A stretch of DNA of 64,000 nt from Sipunculus nudus. Taxonomy: Eukaryota; Annelida; Sipuncula; Golfingiida; Sipunculidae. The DNA lies in NCBI GenBank assembly GCA_026874595.1, contig CM049316.1:36403339-36467338 (forward strand). Reading direction: 5' to 3'. Position 1 is the stretch's first letter. Every line of letters starts with the position of its first letter. Below the pieces are notes generated by a model. It saw only the letters and a program-made list of their open reading frames with translations, was not told where the DNA came from and searched no databases. Positions 47,878 through 59,128 of the stretch are shown here, piece by piece. The position numbers and the translations under genes were made by a program.

Positions 47878-48940
47878 TTTTAAATATTGGCAAAAATATA
47901 AAATTGGTACCTTAAATTTTGCCCAAGTTTGACCATGGCACGTTTTTTCCCTGTAAGTACTGTGGATTTAATTTTCACAGCATGTTTTTGTTAGCATTTT
48001 GTCTGTTAACACTAAAAATATTTGAAACCATTTGTTAAAAAACTGTAGATTTTATTCAAGTTTTCAAGCACCATGTCACATCAAGCTAGTGTTATGCAGT
48101 TTGCTAGAGCTCAACTCCCCAGCTTCAGCTCTAAGTTCCTTAAATTTAGGATACAGTTAGATGTCTCCAAAATCCCCTACCATGCCAAGAATTTTATCAC
48201 TAGGACTTAATTCCTTCGAAATATTAATGAAAAACTTCATTTTTCCATTAAAAACCCATTGTTACACTGTAAGACTGCCTAATATCAAAACCACTGATCT
48301 GACTTTGATCATATATAATATACATATTTTTCTATACATTCGCTATGCACATGCCAGAAAAGATGTCAGTATTGCGTAATTGTTTTAAGTTATGGGCCCA
48401 AACATAATGCACTTTTTAAAAAATCAAGAAATATTTTTACTCCCTTAACAAGAGGATTGCTGAAGCTAGAGATTTTTTGTCAGGGATGTAACATTATTTA
48501 ATCAAGATTCAATTGAATACCAAAAATTAGTTCTGAATTTTTCAATTTTTATAAGTTATTAGTATAAATATAAAATTAGTACCTTAAATTTTGCCCATCT
48601 TTGACCATGGCACGTTTGTTTCCTGAGAGCACTGTTGATATAATTTTCATATCATGCACACATAAGAATTTCATCTTTGTAGTTTAGAAAGCTGAAAGAA
48701 ATTGGCCAAATATTGTAGCTTTTATTAATGTTTATATGAGACGTCAGACCCAGGCTTAATCCAGCCCCTCTTCAGTCACCTGTATGTTGACCTTCATCAG
48801 ATTATGCATGCTTGAGCGAAGCATACACTGGGGCAGCCAGGCAGCTAATGCCCAGCCACAGTTGAACCAAACTCATCTAGTAGTTGTTTTGAAAAACAAC
48901 ATAACAATAAACAATAAATTAATAATTTTGTATTGGTTTT

Positions 48941-50321
48941 TAGCTCAGCTGACTATAAGTCATCTGAGCTATAGCGATCACTCTTTGTCCGTCTGTCCGT
49001 CCGTCTGTCCGTTAACCAGGCACAAATCGTAACCGCTGGACCTAGAAGCTTGTAACTTGAGATTCTGAGAGGTCCATGAAAAATCTCCTTGGAAACCAGA
49101 AATTAGGTCTCTGTTACCCATATCCTTCGAGCTATGGGGCCCCAAAGTACCCCCCCCCCCGAAAAGTTAAAAATTTCATACAAAAACTTCAATATCTCAT
49201 TAACTACTTGACTGATGGTCATGATTTTTGCCATACATATTGATCATGAGATGTTCCATCAGTTCCTGCAGACTGGTGGCGCCACCTGTATTGTTCGATT
49301 TTTTTACGATTTTTTCCTCTATTTTTGAGACCTTTAAGGATGCTGTCATCTGTTAACGTGGCACAAATCGCAACGACTGGACCTAGAATCTTCATTCTCG
49401 ACACACTGAAAGACCTATGAAAAGTCTCCATTGAAACCAGAAATTAGGTCTCTGTTACCCATATCCTTCGAGCTATGGGGCCCAAAAGTACCCCCAAGAA
49501 AAGTAAAAAAAATTCATACAAAAACTTCAATATCTCATTAACTACTTGACTGATGGTCATGATTTTGGCATAACTATTGATCATGAGATGTGTCATCACT
49601 TCCTGCAGACTGGTGGCGACACCTGTATCGTTGGATTTTTTATGAATTTTTTTCTCTATTTTTGAGACCTTTCAAAATGTGAACATCTGTTAACAGGGCA
49701 CAAATCATAAAAACTGGACCTAGAATCTTCATTCTTGACACACAGGGAGACCCATGAAAATTCTCCATGGAAACCTGAAATTAGGTCTCTGTTACCCATA
49801 TTCTTTAGGCTGTATGGCTCCAAAATACCCCCCAGAATAATGGAAAATTTGATACAAAAAGTGCAGTATCTCAATAACTACAACACTGATGGTCATGATT
49901 TTCGGCATACATATTGATCATGAGCTGTTCCATCAGTTTCTGCAGACTGGGTGCGCCACCTCTATTTTTTTCAAATTTTTACGAATTTTTTTTTCTCTTT
50001 TTTTGAGACCTTTAAAGATGTGGTTATCTGTCAACAGGGTACAAGTTGCAACAACTGGACCTAGAAACTTCATTCTTGTCATGCAAGGAGGCCCATGAAG
50101 AGTGCCTGTGGAAACTTGAAATTAGGTCTCTGTTACCTATATCCTTCAAGCTATAGGACTCTGAAGTATCCCTCAGAATAATGGACAATTTGATACAAAA
50201 GCTGAAGTATCTGAACAACTAATGCAGAGATCATCATGATTCTTTGCATGGATATTGACCATTAAGTGTTTTTATTAGTTTCTGCAGACTTGTGGAGCCA
50301 CCTGTATTTTTGTATCCTCCA
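48941..50321 (+). mobile_element. F2-like element with four ~340-bp tandem units
   Basis: The 5' foldback TAGCTCAGCTGAC..GTCATCTGAGCTATAG at 48941 follows a T run. The units carry 'ctgttaac.gggcacaaatcg.aac..ctggacctagaa', 'gaaattaggtctctgttacccatat' and 'ttcctgcagactggtgg.gccacctgta', beginning at about 49016, 49350, 49690 and 50030. The unit ends abut the next F1 element, and no 3' hairpin end was found. Confidence 0.62.
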
Positions 50322-51476
50322 AAACGAAGTTTTGCAGATACTATGTTTTTGACCGGGTTCCTCCGCCGCCGCCACGTTTGTTTCCAGAGAGCTCCTCTGA
50401 GAAAAATGGACCGATTTTTCCGAAACTTACGCCAATTATCGAGTCACATGTGAACTAGTGCCTAACCAATTTGTGTTGACCTCTGACCCTTCCCCTCTAT
50501 CCAGCGTCCATTTGTGCGTCTGTTTCCACACATAAACCCTCATATCTCGAGAACCGATTGACCAATCAGGAAATAAAATTTATACAAATATAGCCCTTGG
50601 ATTGCTAACATACACAAAAATGGTGGCGCCACCTGTAACCATGTTTGCACAGTGTCCATCTGTTCATCTGCCTTGGGTTAAAATCACTCATATCTCTGCA
50701 GTGAATTGACTAATTCACCTGAAATTCGGCATGCATATACATCCAGGATAGCCTTTTTGATTTTATGACAGATGGCGCCACCTACATTCACATTCACACT
50801 GATCACATCCAAGCTCATATCTCAGGAACCGTTTGACCGATTGGGCCAAAATTTTGCATGTGCATAGATCTCACATAGCTCTTTATCATACGCAAAACTG
50901 GTGGCGCCAAATGAAACCATTTTTGCACAGCGTCTGTTTTCTGCCGTGGGATAATTTCACTCATATCTCGGCAGTGGTTTGACATATCTGCCTAAAATTT
51001 TGCAGTTTTATATATCCTGGATAGCTTTCTTGATTTTATGACAGGTGGCGCCACCTACATTCTAGTTTATGCTGCAGACATCCGATCTCATATCTCGGGA
51101 ACCGTTCGAACGATTGGGCCAAAATTTTGCATGTGTATAGATCTCACATAGGTCTTTATCATACACAAAACTGGAGGGGCCACTTGCAACCATTTTTGCA
51201 CAGCATCTGTCTGTTTGTCTGCCGTCGGCTAAAATCACTCATGTAGTGGTTTGACTTTTCTGCCTAAAATTTTGCATATGTATACAACTTGGACAGCTTT
51301 CTGGATTTGTGGTAGGTGGCACAACCTACATACACATTTAGGCTGCAGACATCCATGCTACTATGCAACACAACTCACTCTATTTCCCCTTGCCACTCAA
51401 TCCATGCCTCACTTCAACCGTTCCACTCTGATTTCGGCGGATACACGTAGTCACTTGTCGGCTACCCGTATTCTAG
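50322..51476 (+). mobile_element. F1 Helentron-like element, uninterrupted copy (1.15 kb)
   Basis: The 5' foldback GTATCCTCCAAAACGAAGTT pairs with TTTGCAGATAC. A CCGCCGCC tract follows, then tandem units of about 240 bp with 'ggtggcgccacctac' palindromes and 'tcatatctcgg.aaccgtttga'. The 3' end has GTAGTCACTTGTCGGCTAC, CCGTATTCTAG, then TTTTT. This is the best reference for F1 structure in the window. Confidence 0.72.
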
Positions 51477-51497
51477 TTTTTAAAGTTTACACATTTT

Positions 51498-52413
51498 TAG
51501 CTCAGCTGACTATAAGTCATCTGAGCTATAGTCGTGGTCCATTGTCCGTCGTCCGTCCGTCCGTCTGTCCGTCCGTCCGTCTGCCGTAGATGTGGCACGT
51601 TTTGAAACCGTAAGACCTAGGAATCCAAAATTCAGCATAATGTTAGATGTCCCCAAGATCTCCTACCAAGCCGAAAACTGGGTCTTTGCGACTTCGTTCC
51701 TTTGAGAAATTAAGGAAAAACCTCAATTTTTTTTATTAAAATCCTATTTTCACACTTCAGGACTGCCTAATATCAAAACCACTCATCTGTTTTTCCTCAT
51801 ATTTACCATAAATATTCCTGTATATAGTTCCTATGCACAAGCCAGAAATTAAGTCTGTAAAGTATAAATTCTTTAAGTTATGGGCCCAAACATAATGGAC
51901 TTTGTAAAAAATCAGGAAAAATAATAACTCACTTAACATGAAAAATTTTGAAACTAGAGTCTATTTTCTCAAGTATATAACTATGTTTAATTAAGATTCA
52001 ATTGTTAACCCAAAATTAGATCTGAATTTTGTAAATTTTTTAAGTTATTAGCATAAAAAAAATCAGTACCTTAAATTTTGCCCAACTTTGACCATGGCAC
52101 GTTTTTTTCCTGTAAGCACCATTGATTTAATTTTCACAGCATGTAAACATAAATATTTAGTTTGTCTAAATCTGAAATTTGAAAATAAAAGCTTGAAAAT
52201 TAAGCTAGTTATTGATTTTTTTTTTCTGTAGTCTCTTGCTTTGATTACAGATGCAGGGTCCCACTCCAGGTCACTGGAAGTCAGCTAAGCCAGGGTTTCT
52301 GATTTGTTACAGTCACTGGGGGGAGATCCCCTGCTGTGACAGGTGTACAGTTATTCTCCAATCACCCCCCCCCCCCCCCGCAAACCCAACCCACCAAGTG
52401 TTATGCAGTAATT
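51498..52413 (+). mobile_element. F2 Helentron-like element, 5' part
   Basis: The 5' foldback at 51498 is followed by F2 unit sequence matching 29577-30200, then a region with a C run (52365-52379). It is cut off by the next F1 element at 52414. Its right part may continue beyond that F1 (after 56781) to the F2 3' end at 57751; this is an inference from order. Confidence 0.58.
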
Positions 52414-55283
52414 GTATCCGCCAAAACAGAGTTTTGCGGATACTATGTTTTCAGCTGGTCGCCGCCGCCGCCGCCGCCGCGTAGGTGTCCGGAGAACTCC
52501 TCCGTAACCGCTGGGCGGAATTTTCCGAAACCCGGGATTATGTTCGGGTCACATGTGAACTGCTGCGCCCCGATTTTGTTTTGACCTCTGACCTTTCCTT
52601 TGCGCTCTGCGTCCGTTTGTGCGTCTGTTTCCACACATAAACCCACATATCTCGGGAACCGTTTGACCGATCAGGAAAATTTTTTTGCACAAATGTAGCC
52701 CTCGGAGAGCTTTATTACATACACCAAAAATGGTGGCGCCACCTGCAACCATGTTTGCACAGTGTCCATCTGTTCGTCTGCCTTGGGTTAAAATCACTCA
52801 TATCTCTGCAGTGACTTGACTAATTCACCTGAAATTGGGCATGCGTAAACATCCTGGATAGCTTTTCTGATTTTATGACAGGTGGCGCCACCTACATTCA
52901 CGTTTACGCTGCAGACATCAAAAGTCATATCTCAGGAACCGTTTGACCGATCAGGAAAATTCTTTTGCACAAATGTAGCCCTTGGAGAGCTTTATAACAT
53001 ACACCAAAAATGGTGGCGCTACCTGCAACCATGTTTGCACAGTGTCCATCTGTTTGTCTGCCTTGGGTTAAAATCACTCATATCTCTGCAGTGACTTGAC
53101 TAATTCACCTGAAATTTAGCATGCGTATACATCCTGGATAGCTTTTCTGATTTTATGACAGGTGGCGCCACCTACATTCACGTTTACGCTGCAGACATCC
53201 AAGCTCATATCTCAGGAACCGTTTGACCGATCAGGAAAATTTTTTTGCACAAATGTAGCCCTTGGAGAGCTTTATAACATGCACCGAAAATGGTGGCACC
53301 ACCTGCAACCATGTTTGCACAGTGTCCATCTGTTCGTCTGCCTTGGGTTAAAATCACTCATATTTCTGCAGTGGTTTGACTAATTGACCTGACGGCGAGT
53401 GCGTGATCGACAGCTCTATTAGCCAATCAGCGAACGTTATTGCCGGACTGAAAACGAGGCCATGTAAACACACGTGGAGGTCGGACATCAGGTCGGACAT
53501 TCCTGACACGTGTGTAAACTTTCAACTATAAATGCTCGATGGACCTCTCATAATAAATATATTTTATTTTTAATACGGTCGAGGCATATGTTGATAATTT
53601 TTATAAAAGTTACCCCAGGTATCATTCAAAGTAACAGCAATCTGTTTTCTTCCTTCTCTTCGTAATAAAATCACAAGACGAGAAACGCAGGGATGGGACA
53701 AGACATGCAGGCCCGATTTGGCCCTGTCATATATTGAGTCCATAATGACACATGAAATTTTCAGTTAGTCAAAAGACGCAGCCTAAATGATCCTATATAC
53801 CATCTATTGGTAAACACTGGCCTGTAACCAGTGCTAAAAAGTGTTACATTTTCCCCACACCAGCGCTTCACTCTTTAAAGTTGATGGGTATAAACAAAAT
53901 GTATCAATCTTGGCCCTGTCGAATCAGAGCGTCTCCCACTCCCATGTGTTCGTGTGCATGGGACGATATGCAGTATTCATGTGTTCATATGCATGCGACG
54001 ATATGCTATCTCCTGTTACCAAAAATATGTTTGATATATCTCTGGTAAAAGGTCAGTAACTTTTATTGACGAGGATACAAGTTTAATTGTATAGCCCTCT
54101 GCTTTATTTTGTAACCATGTCGACAATTTACATAACAGTATGCATTTATTGGCACTCAAAGATGCAACATGGCTATTACTGCCTTACTGATTACTTGTGT
54201 TAGAACTTAACAACTCACAGACCTGTTGGTGTGATAAAAGCGCGAACTCAGAATGACCTAGATCTTCTGATTGTTCAATTGACAAAAAAAAAAAAAAAAA
54301 TACAAAAAATCGTCAAGAAACTACCGAAAGACAAAGGTACAATCTTGAATCATTGAGCTGTTCTTTAATAAAATTAATATGTGTAACTGTCGGCTATATT
54401 AAAGGTATAATGTTTATATTTTTCACAAAAATTTGGTCTGTTTATTTGTCTGTTATTTACAAAACTTAATATATTTAGTGATCACATAGCTTGTTGATTT
54501 TTTTAATAATATAAAACAATAATAATATTGCATTCTATGGCCGCATATGTATCCTGCTGGGGGGGGGGGGGGGCAGGGGGGTTTAAGAAAGAGAAGGGAA
54601 AAATGCTATTTTTTAGCTAGTAGTAAACAAAAATCGATAAAAAATTCATATTTGTTATTATAATCCACTTGGAATCAGACATTATGACAGCCATGAGTCA
54701 TAATTAGAAAATAATCCTTAAAATGTTCCTGTTCAACAATAAACAAGATAAAATTTTTCGCTGACAATATGTGTTAACACCTATTATGTACATTTCATTG
54801 AAATTGAGTGAGAAATTGTTAAAAATTAATTCACAGTTCATTTAGGCTATAATGATGCATTACACCAGAATATATAACAAATACTTGTAAGTTGTAATAA
54901 CGAAGTGAAACGGTGTTTACTTTCAATAACTGAATTATAAAGAAATGAAATAAAAACACCATTAAACATTAATGGTTATTATCTTCATGAAGATAATATT
55001 TTGATGTGTCACAGTGTCTTTTATACTAAACAAATACCACAGGTATGTCACAAAAGGAGCATCACTTCAGTTCTCCTTGACATATATACAATATATTTAT
55101 ATTATTACATGCATTGGTCACTGACTCTTGAGTGTTTAAAGCCTAAAGGAAGATTCTAAAAATTATTGCCACAGGTTGCCTTAACTGACAGAACAGCAGA
55201 TTTTCTATAATATGCACATGTATAAAATAAAACAGTTATTTTGCACACACACACCCTCACACATAAACACAAATGTTTATATA

Positions 55284-55462
55284 CAGGCAGATCCAGAGGG
55301 CGAGGGGGAGGGGTTGAGCCGCAACAACCTTTCTTCAGAATTTTAAACTATTTTTTCTGGCCTGCATGGACCCGTCACATTCTTGAGCAGGGGACCCTTT
55401 TATAGGTTTCTTATTAGTCTTCCTGGGTTGGACCCTCCCCTTTACAAACCCTTGATTCGCCC

Positions 55463-55465
<3 letters not shown>
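55284..55465 (-). mobile_element. small inverted-repeat element (about 182 bp), copy 2
   Basis: On the minus strand it begins CAGGGGCGAATCAAGGG and shares 'gtaaaggggagggtc', 'acccaggaagact' and 'aaaagggtcccct' blocks with 13798-13983. It directly abuts a (TA)n tract. Confidence 0.6.

Positions 55466-55539
<74 letters not shown>
55466..55539. repeat. (TA)n microsatellite, about 37 units
   Basis: Uninterrupted TA tract beginning at the end of the small inverted-repeat element. The tyrosine/isoleucine frames through it are artefacts. Confidence 0.95.
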
Positions 55540-55543
<4 letters not shown>

Positions 55544-56781
55544 TTGTCCTATCACATCTTTTAAAAGAATACAAAAGACTTTCTTCTTGTACACACATCT
55601 TTCTTCCTGTGTATAAACAGGAGCCTTCCTATTAAAAACATCAATATACATGCAATATTTTATAATAATTTCAACTTTAGTTTTATTTCATAATTTTCTC
55701 AGAATATTAAATTTTATTAAAAAAAACACGTTGTGATGTTCACACACCATCTGTGATTTTACTTGCCCTTCAAGTTCAATAATTTATTGTTTGAATACTG
55801 GTATTGACACTTGTTCGATTTTTATTATTAATTTTAATTAGATGACCAATTAACTAACTTTCAAAGGTTATAAAATCTCTGCTTGAGCAATACATATTAA
55901 GCAAGGCTTCCTTTAATGATTATAAAAAAGGAGTTGCCCCCCCCCCCCCCCCCCCCTATCCAATGACAGCATATATATGTCGCTTTAACTTGTATGGAAG
56001 CAACACTTTTTACGTTGTCATCTTTAATTTTTTTATGAAACTGCACCCTATGTCATAGACAAATATTTTAATAACTGTTACTTTGTTGTTTTTCAAATTT
56101 GTTCTGCTATACTTGAACAAGTTGTAAATTTTAACCAACCGCTGAAGTGTCAAGGCTGATGAGAGGGGTCAGCTGATTCGTTCTCTGACACCGGCCGTAT
56201 CGAGCAGAAACGGGCGCAAATTCATCTAACTTCTCAATTTTATATTTAAAACATCTCTGTAGCCTACATATGTACACTTTAACCTAAGGGTGCTTTCTTG
56301 GTAAAATTAATACTGTTTGAAGCCTGGTGCGATATACGGCTGAAGTGCCGGTTCCACGTGTTGGGAAGCACGCTTTTTTGGTTTAATGTCCTACCTAGCA
56401 ACCGTATCCAAGGTGGGCGGAGCTAACTCGTCCATGCCGTCACGTCAATTCACCTGAAATTTGGCATGCTTATACATCCTGGATAGCTTTTCTGATTTTA
56501 TGACAGGTGGCGCCACCTACAATCAAGTTTACGCTGCAACATCCAAGCTCATATCTAGGGAACCGTTTGACCGATTGGGCCAAAATTTTGCATGTGTATA
56601 AATCTCACATAGCTCTTTATCATACGCAAAACTGGTGGCGCCACCTGCAGCCATGTTTGCACAGCTCCCATCTGTTTGTCTGCCATGGGATAAAATATCC
56701 ATGCTAATATGCAACACTTCACCCGTTCCACTCTGATTTAGGCGGATACAAGTAGTCGCTTGTCGACTACCCGTATTCTAG

Positions 56782-57440
56782 TTGTTATTGTTTTCACTGT
56801 ACCTCCTTAATTGTAATGCTGTTTCCACTCTGATATGCAAAAACTTTCCTTGAAAAAGTAATTCAAGGTGTAATCCAGAAGATGCAATTTTGTGTAATGT
56901 AGCATTTTTAAAGAAATCAATTTTCTTTTAAATGATTTTAACAAATATAATTGAACCCACCAGTATGCTTAAATTATTATAAAATATGAAGCACATTATG
57001 GATAAATAAAGACACAATTAAAAATTGTGAAATCTAAATCAAGTATTATTTTTAGATATTTATTGTTTTGCAGATTTAAAAGATATATTTTTGTGGTAAA
57101 AAATAAATAAACATTTGTATGCATGATGTGGTGTTATCTGACAAGATTGAGATTTATGATGATGCAATTGAGAATTATGAATCAACTTTTATATTCAGAT
57201 ATATATGTTAAATTGGAAATGTATAGAAATATTAACTTAAATTAGAAAATAATTGATGTGATAAAAAAATCAGGATTTAATACAAACATTTGTTCATTAT
57301 TTTCCTGCCTCAGCAGAATTTGAGATCAGGCTTTGTTTGCCCTGTTTTATGTTGTTAATTAGCTATATTTCAACTGTATACATTTCATTAAAAAAAATAC
57401 ATATATATTTAATAATATATATTATACAAAAAAATAGATT
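56782..57440. other. AT-rich stretch, possibly interior of an F2 element
   Basis: No gene or boundary recognised. Its place between F1 and the endonuclease-like remnant suggests F2 interior, without direct sequence proof. Confidence 0.35.
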
Positions 57441-57451
57441 CAATTGAACAA

Positions 57452-57685
57452 ATGTGTAAACTACTGAAATGTCAACAGTTAATCGAAAAACCAATTAATG
57501 ATCATGGTAATAGTACAGATCATTTGTTCACAAACTGCTCACATGCTTTAGTTTCAACATTAGGAAACACATGGTCAGGTCACAAAATATTTTTTGCAAC
57601 AATTTATTGCTCATCAATACAAACCAATCATATAAACCAACCATGGCCTTTATTACCTCTTCTTCTTACACTTTATCTCCATTAG
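57452..57685 (+). pseudogene. decayed endonuclease (EEP-type) C-terminal segment beside an F2 3' end
   Basis: A 77-codon open frame reads CQQLIEKPINDHGNSTDHLF followed by TNCS, and about 14 residues on TWSGHKIFFATIY. The pattern 'Q-LI-KPT--HG--IDHIF ... SDHK-I' is the C-terminal part of the endonuclease/exonuclease/phosphatase fold, with the usual SDH changed to SGH and IDH to TDH. Such an endonuclease follows Rep/helicase in Helentrons and also occurs in LINEs. The segment lies only about 65 bp from an F2 hairpin 3' end (57720-57751), where the end of a Helentron ORF would be. There is no start, helicase or Rep in view, so it is a relic. Confidence 0.5.
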
Positions 57686-57714
57686 ATATTATTTTAGATT
57701 TTTACCTTCAAGGT

Positions 57715-57751
57715 TTACGTCAGCTGAGCACAGTGACCCATAGGTCCCTTG
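57715..57751 (+). mobile_element. F2 3' terminus (hairpin and CTTG)
   Basis: GTCAGCTGAGCACAGTGACC is followed by CATAGGTCCCTTG and then TTT; same layout as the F2 ends at 32022 and 58935. Confidence 0.6.
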
Positions 57752-57885
57752 TTTCTTTATTTTTGAGATATATAAATACAGACTTAATCTTGGCCTGTTG
57801 GTTAATCTGTTTGATGCTTCAGTTGAATGGGTATATACTACCATTCTGATGATAAAATTTCCTTTAGCGAATCTCTTCCCAGTCA

Positions 57886-57914
57886 GCTGAGCGTCATGAC
57901 CCATGGGTCACTTG
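57886..57914 (+). mobile_element. second F2 3' terminus 160 bp downstream
   Basis: GCTGAGCGTCATGACCCATG is followed by GGTCACTTG before TTTT, closer to the consensus than the terminus at 57751. Confidence 0.6.
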
Positions 57915-58328
57915 TTTTATAACAAATTAAAGAAAAATTAATAGAAAAGGAATTTGTTAGTTGATGAGTAACAGAAAAATTAACTTGCAGTTACTAATGA
58001 TGTAAGAATCTTTTATGGATGGATAGAATGTCAATGTCAATGTTATTCCAAATAACACCATGCAGTCACCTATAGTATTTTCAGTGAAATTTTAATGATA
58101 AAAAAATAAATCATATTATTCATTACTAATCATTAGGGATCATATGAAGGAAATTAATGATAGACAAAGATGCAGTTGATAATATTAATCTAGATTCCTA
58201 CTGTGTCTAGTGTGTAGATTGATGTGAAAGTAGTCTAAAGTGAATATATTACATTTATTTTTTTAAATATAAATAAAAACCATGAAGCCAGCTGTTTATG
58301 ATCATTATCTCAATTTGTGAATTTTGTA
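57915..58328. other. AT-rich stretch, nothing recognised
   Basis: No open frame or repeat boundary is evident before the F2 3' segment that follows. Confidence 0.4.
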
Positions 58329-58935
58329 TATTCTGGATTCTCAACATCTTTGTTTGGCTAAAACTGAATAAATACTAGACATGGTGCGAATGCTTTGCAA
58401 ATGTATTTGAATACGATTATGAATATGTACTGCATTAAAAAATTTTATTGCATAAGAATGGGAAAAAAAAAATGAAAGTATTTGAATACCAGTGCAGATA
58501 CTTTCAAAATGTATTCATGAATGCATTCATGAATATATTCTATAATATTATTTCAATAATCATTTCAGTTATATTTTATTTTAAAAAAATTATATGATTT
58601 TCTTATTATTTTTTTAAAATAAAAATTATATTGACACAATATTTGTTATTAAATTTTAATAAATAGTTAAACTCTTTTATAATATGTGCTGCTTATAAGT
58701 TATATGGCCAAGTCAAAATCTGTGTGACAGTAGCACTCCATTTGTTAATAAAATAAATGAAATCAATCCTCTTCCCTGTCTCCAAAGATACTATCAAAAT
58801 CATACATAAGCTAAACACCAACAACTCATAATAAAGCTTATATTTTTTACCACACAAAACAAGCATGTGCCTCTTTCCCAAATTATATTTTTTAACATAT
58901 ATAACAGCTGAGCGCCGTGACCCATGGGTCCCTTG
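58329..58935 (+). mobile_element. F2 3' segment, close copy of 31425-32022
   Basis: About 600 bp matching the end of the nested F2 element with few differences (by eye well over 90%), ending GTGACCCATGGGTCcCTTG before TTAAT. The 5' part of this copy is absent. Confidence 0.75.
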
Positions 58936-58984
58936 TTAATGTTGAGTAAATGCGTATAATTTTAATTTGACAAAAAACAGTTTT

Positions 58985-59128
58985 TAGGTCAGCTTACTTT
59001 GTCATGCTGAGCTATGGCGAAAGGACTTTATCAATCGTCCTTTCATCTGACTTTGTGTAGCAGGGCACAAATCATAACCGTTAGATGCAGAAACATTTGT
59101 CCTAACTTCAAGGGAGATCATAGTAAAA
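58985..59128 (+). mobile_element. F2-like 5' fragment
   Basis: Degraded 5' foldback TAGGTCAGCTTAC..GTCATGCTGAGCTATGG and 'gcagggcacaaatcataaccgtta', truncated by the inverted F1 that follows. Confidence 0.5.

Larger units (their letters stand above)
44634..48720 (+). mobile_element. F2 Helentron-like element, interrupted at 45142-47877
   Basis: The 5' foldback AGCTCGGCTGAC..GTCATCTGAGCTATAG at 44634 is followed by F2 unit sequence to about 45141 ('atctgttaaatttt'). The expected continuation (T run, then 'tattggcaaaaatataaaattggtacc') is found only at 47878. A second F2 unit follows at about 48140-48720. The intact order is seen at 48533-48600 and 52021-52080, so the middle is an insertion at a T|T site. 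No 3' hairpin end is evident before the next element begins at 48941. Confidence 0.65.
53392..56447. mobile_element. 3.06-kb insertion of unknown type inside F1
   Basis: Begins CGGCGAGTGCGTG and ends CATGCCGTCACGTC, with TGACGGC at the left edge and its complement GCCGTCA near the right edge. Flanking AATTGACC/AATTCACC could be an 8-bp (hAT-like) duplication with one change; the boundary is uncertain by a few bases. The outer 150 bp at each end are G+C-richer than the AT-rich middle. The middle holds a G run (about 54560-54575), a small inverted-repeat element (55284-55465), (TA)n (55466-55539) and a C run (55936-55956). No coding frame with a known family was found. Confidence 0.5.
52414..56781 (+). 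mobile_element. F1 Helentron-like element split by a 3-kb insertion
   Basis: Starts GTATCCGCCAAAAC..GTTTTGCGGATAC, followed by (CCG)n at 52456-52479. Three tandem units with 'tggtggcgccacctgcaacc' follow to 53391. F1 sequence resumes at about 56448 ('aattcacctgaaatttggc') and reaches the 3' hairpin GTAGTCGCTTGTCGACTAC and CTAG (56778-56781) before TT. The two broken edges overlap by an AATT.ACCTGA repeat, as expected around an insertion. Confidence 0.7.

Noticed and set aside
52251-52646. Pro- and Ala-rich frames
   Set aside because: Translations of the C run and the (CCG)n tract of F1.
53841-54059. 72-codon frame in the 3-kb insert as a possible transposase piece
   Set aside because: No transposase motif and an internal simple duplication (gttcatatgcatgcgacgatatg-type) account for it.
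55335-55651. Tyr/Ile-rich frames
   Set aside because: Translation of the (TA)n microsatellite.
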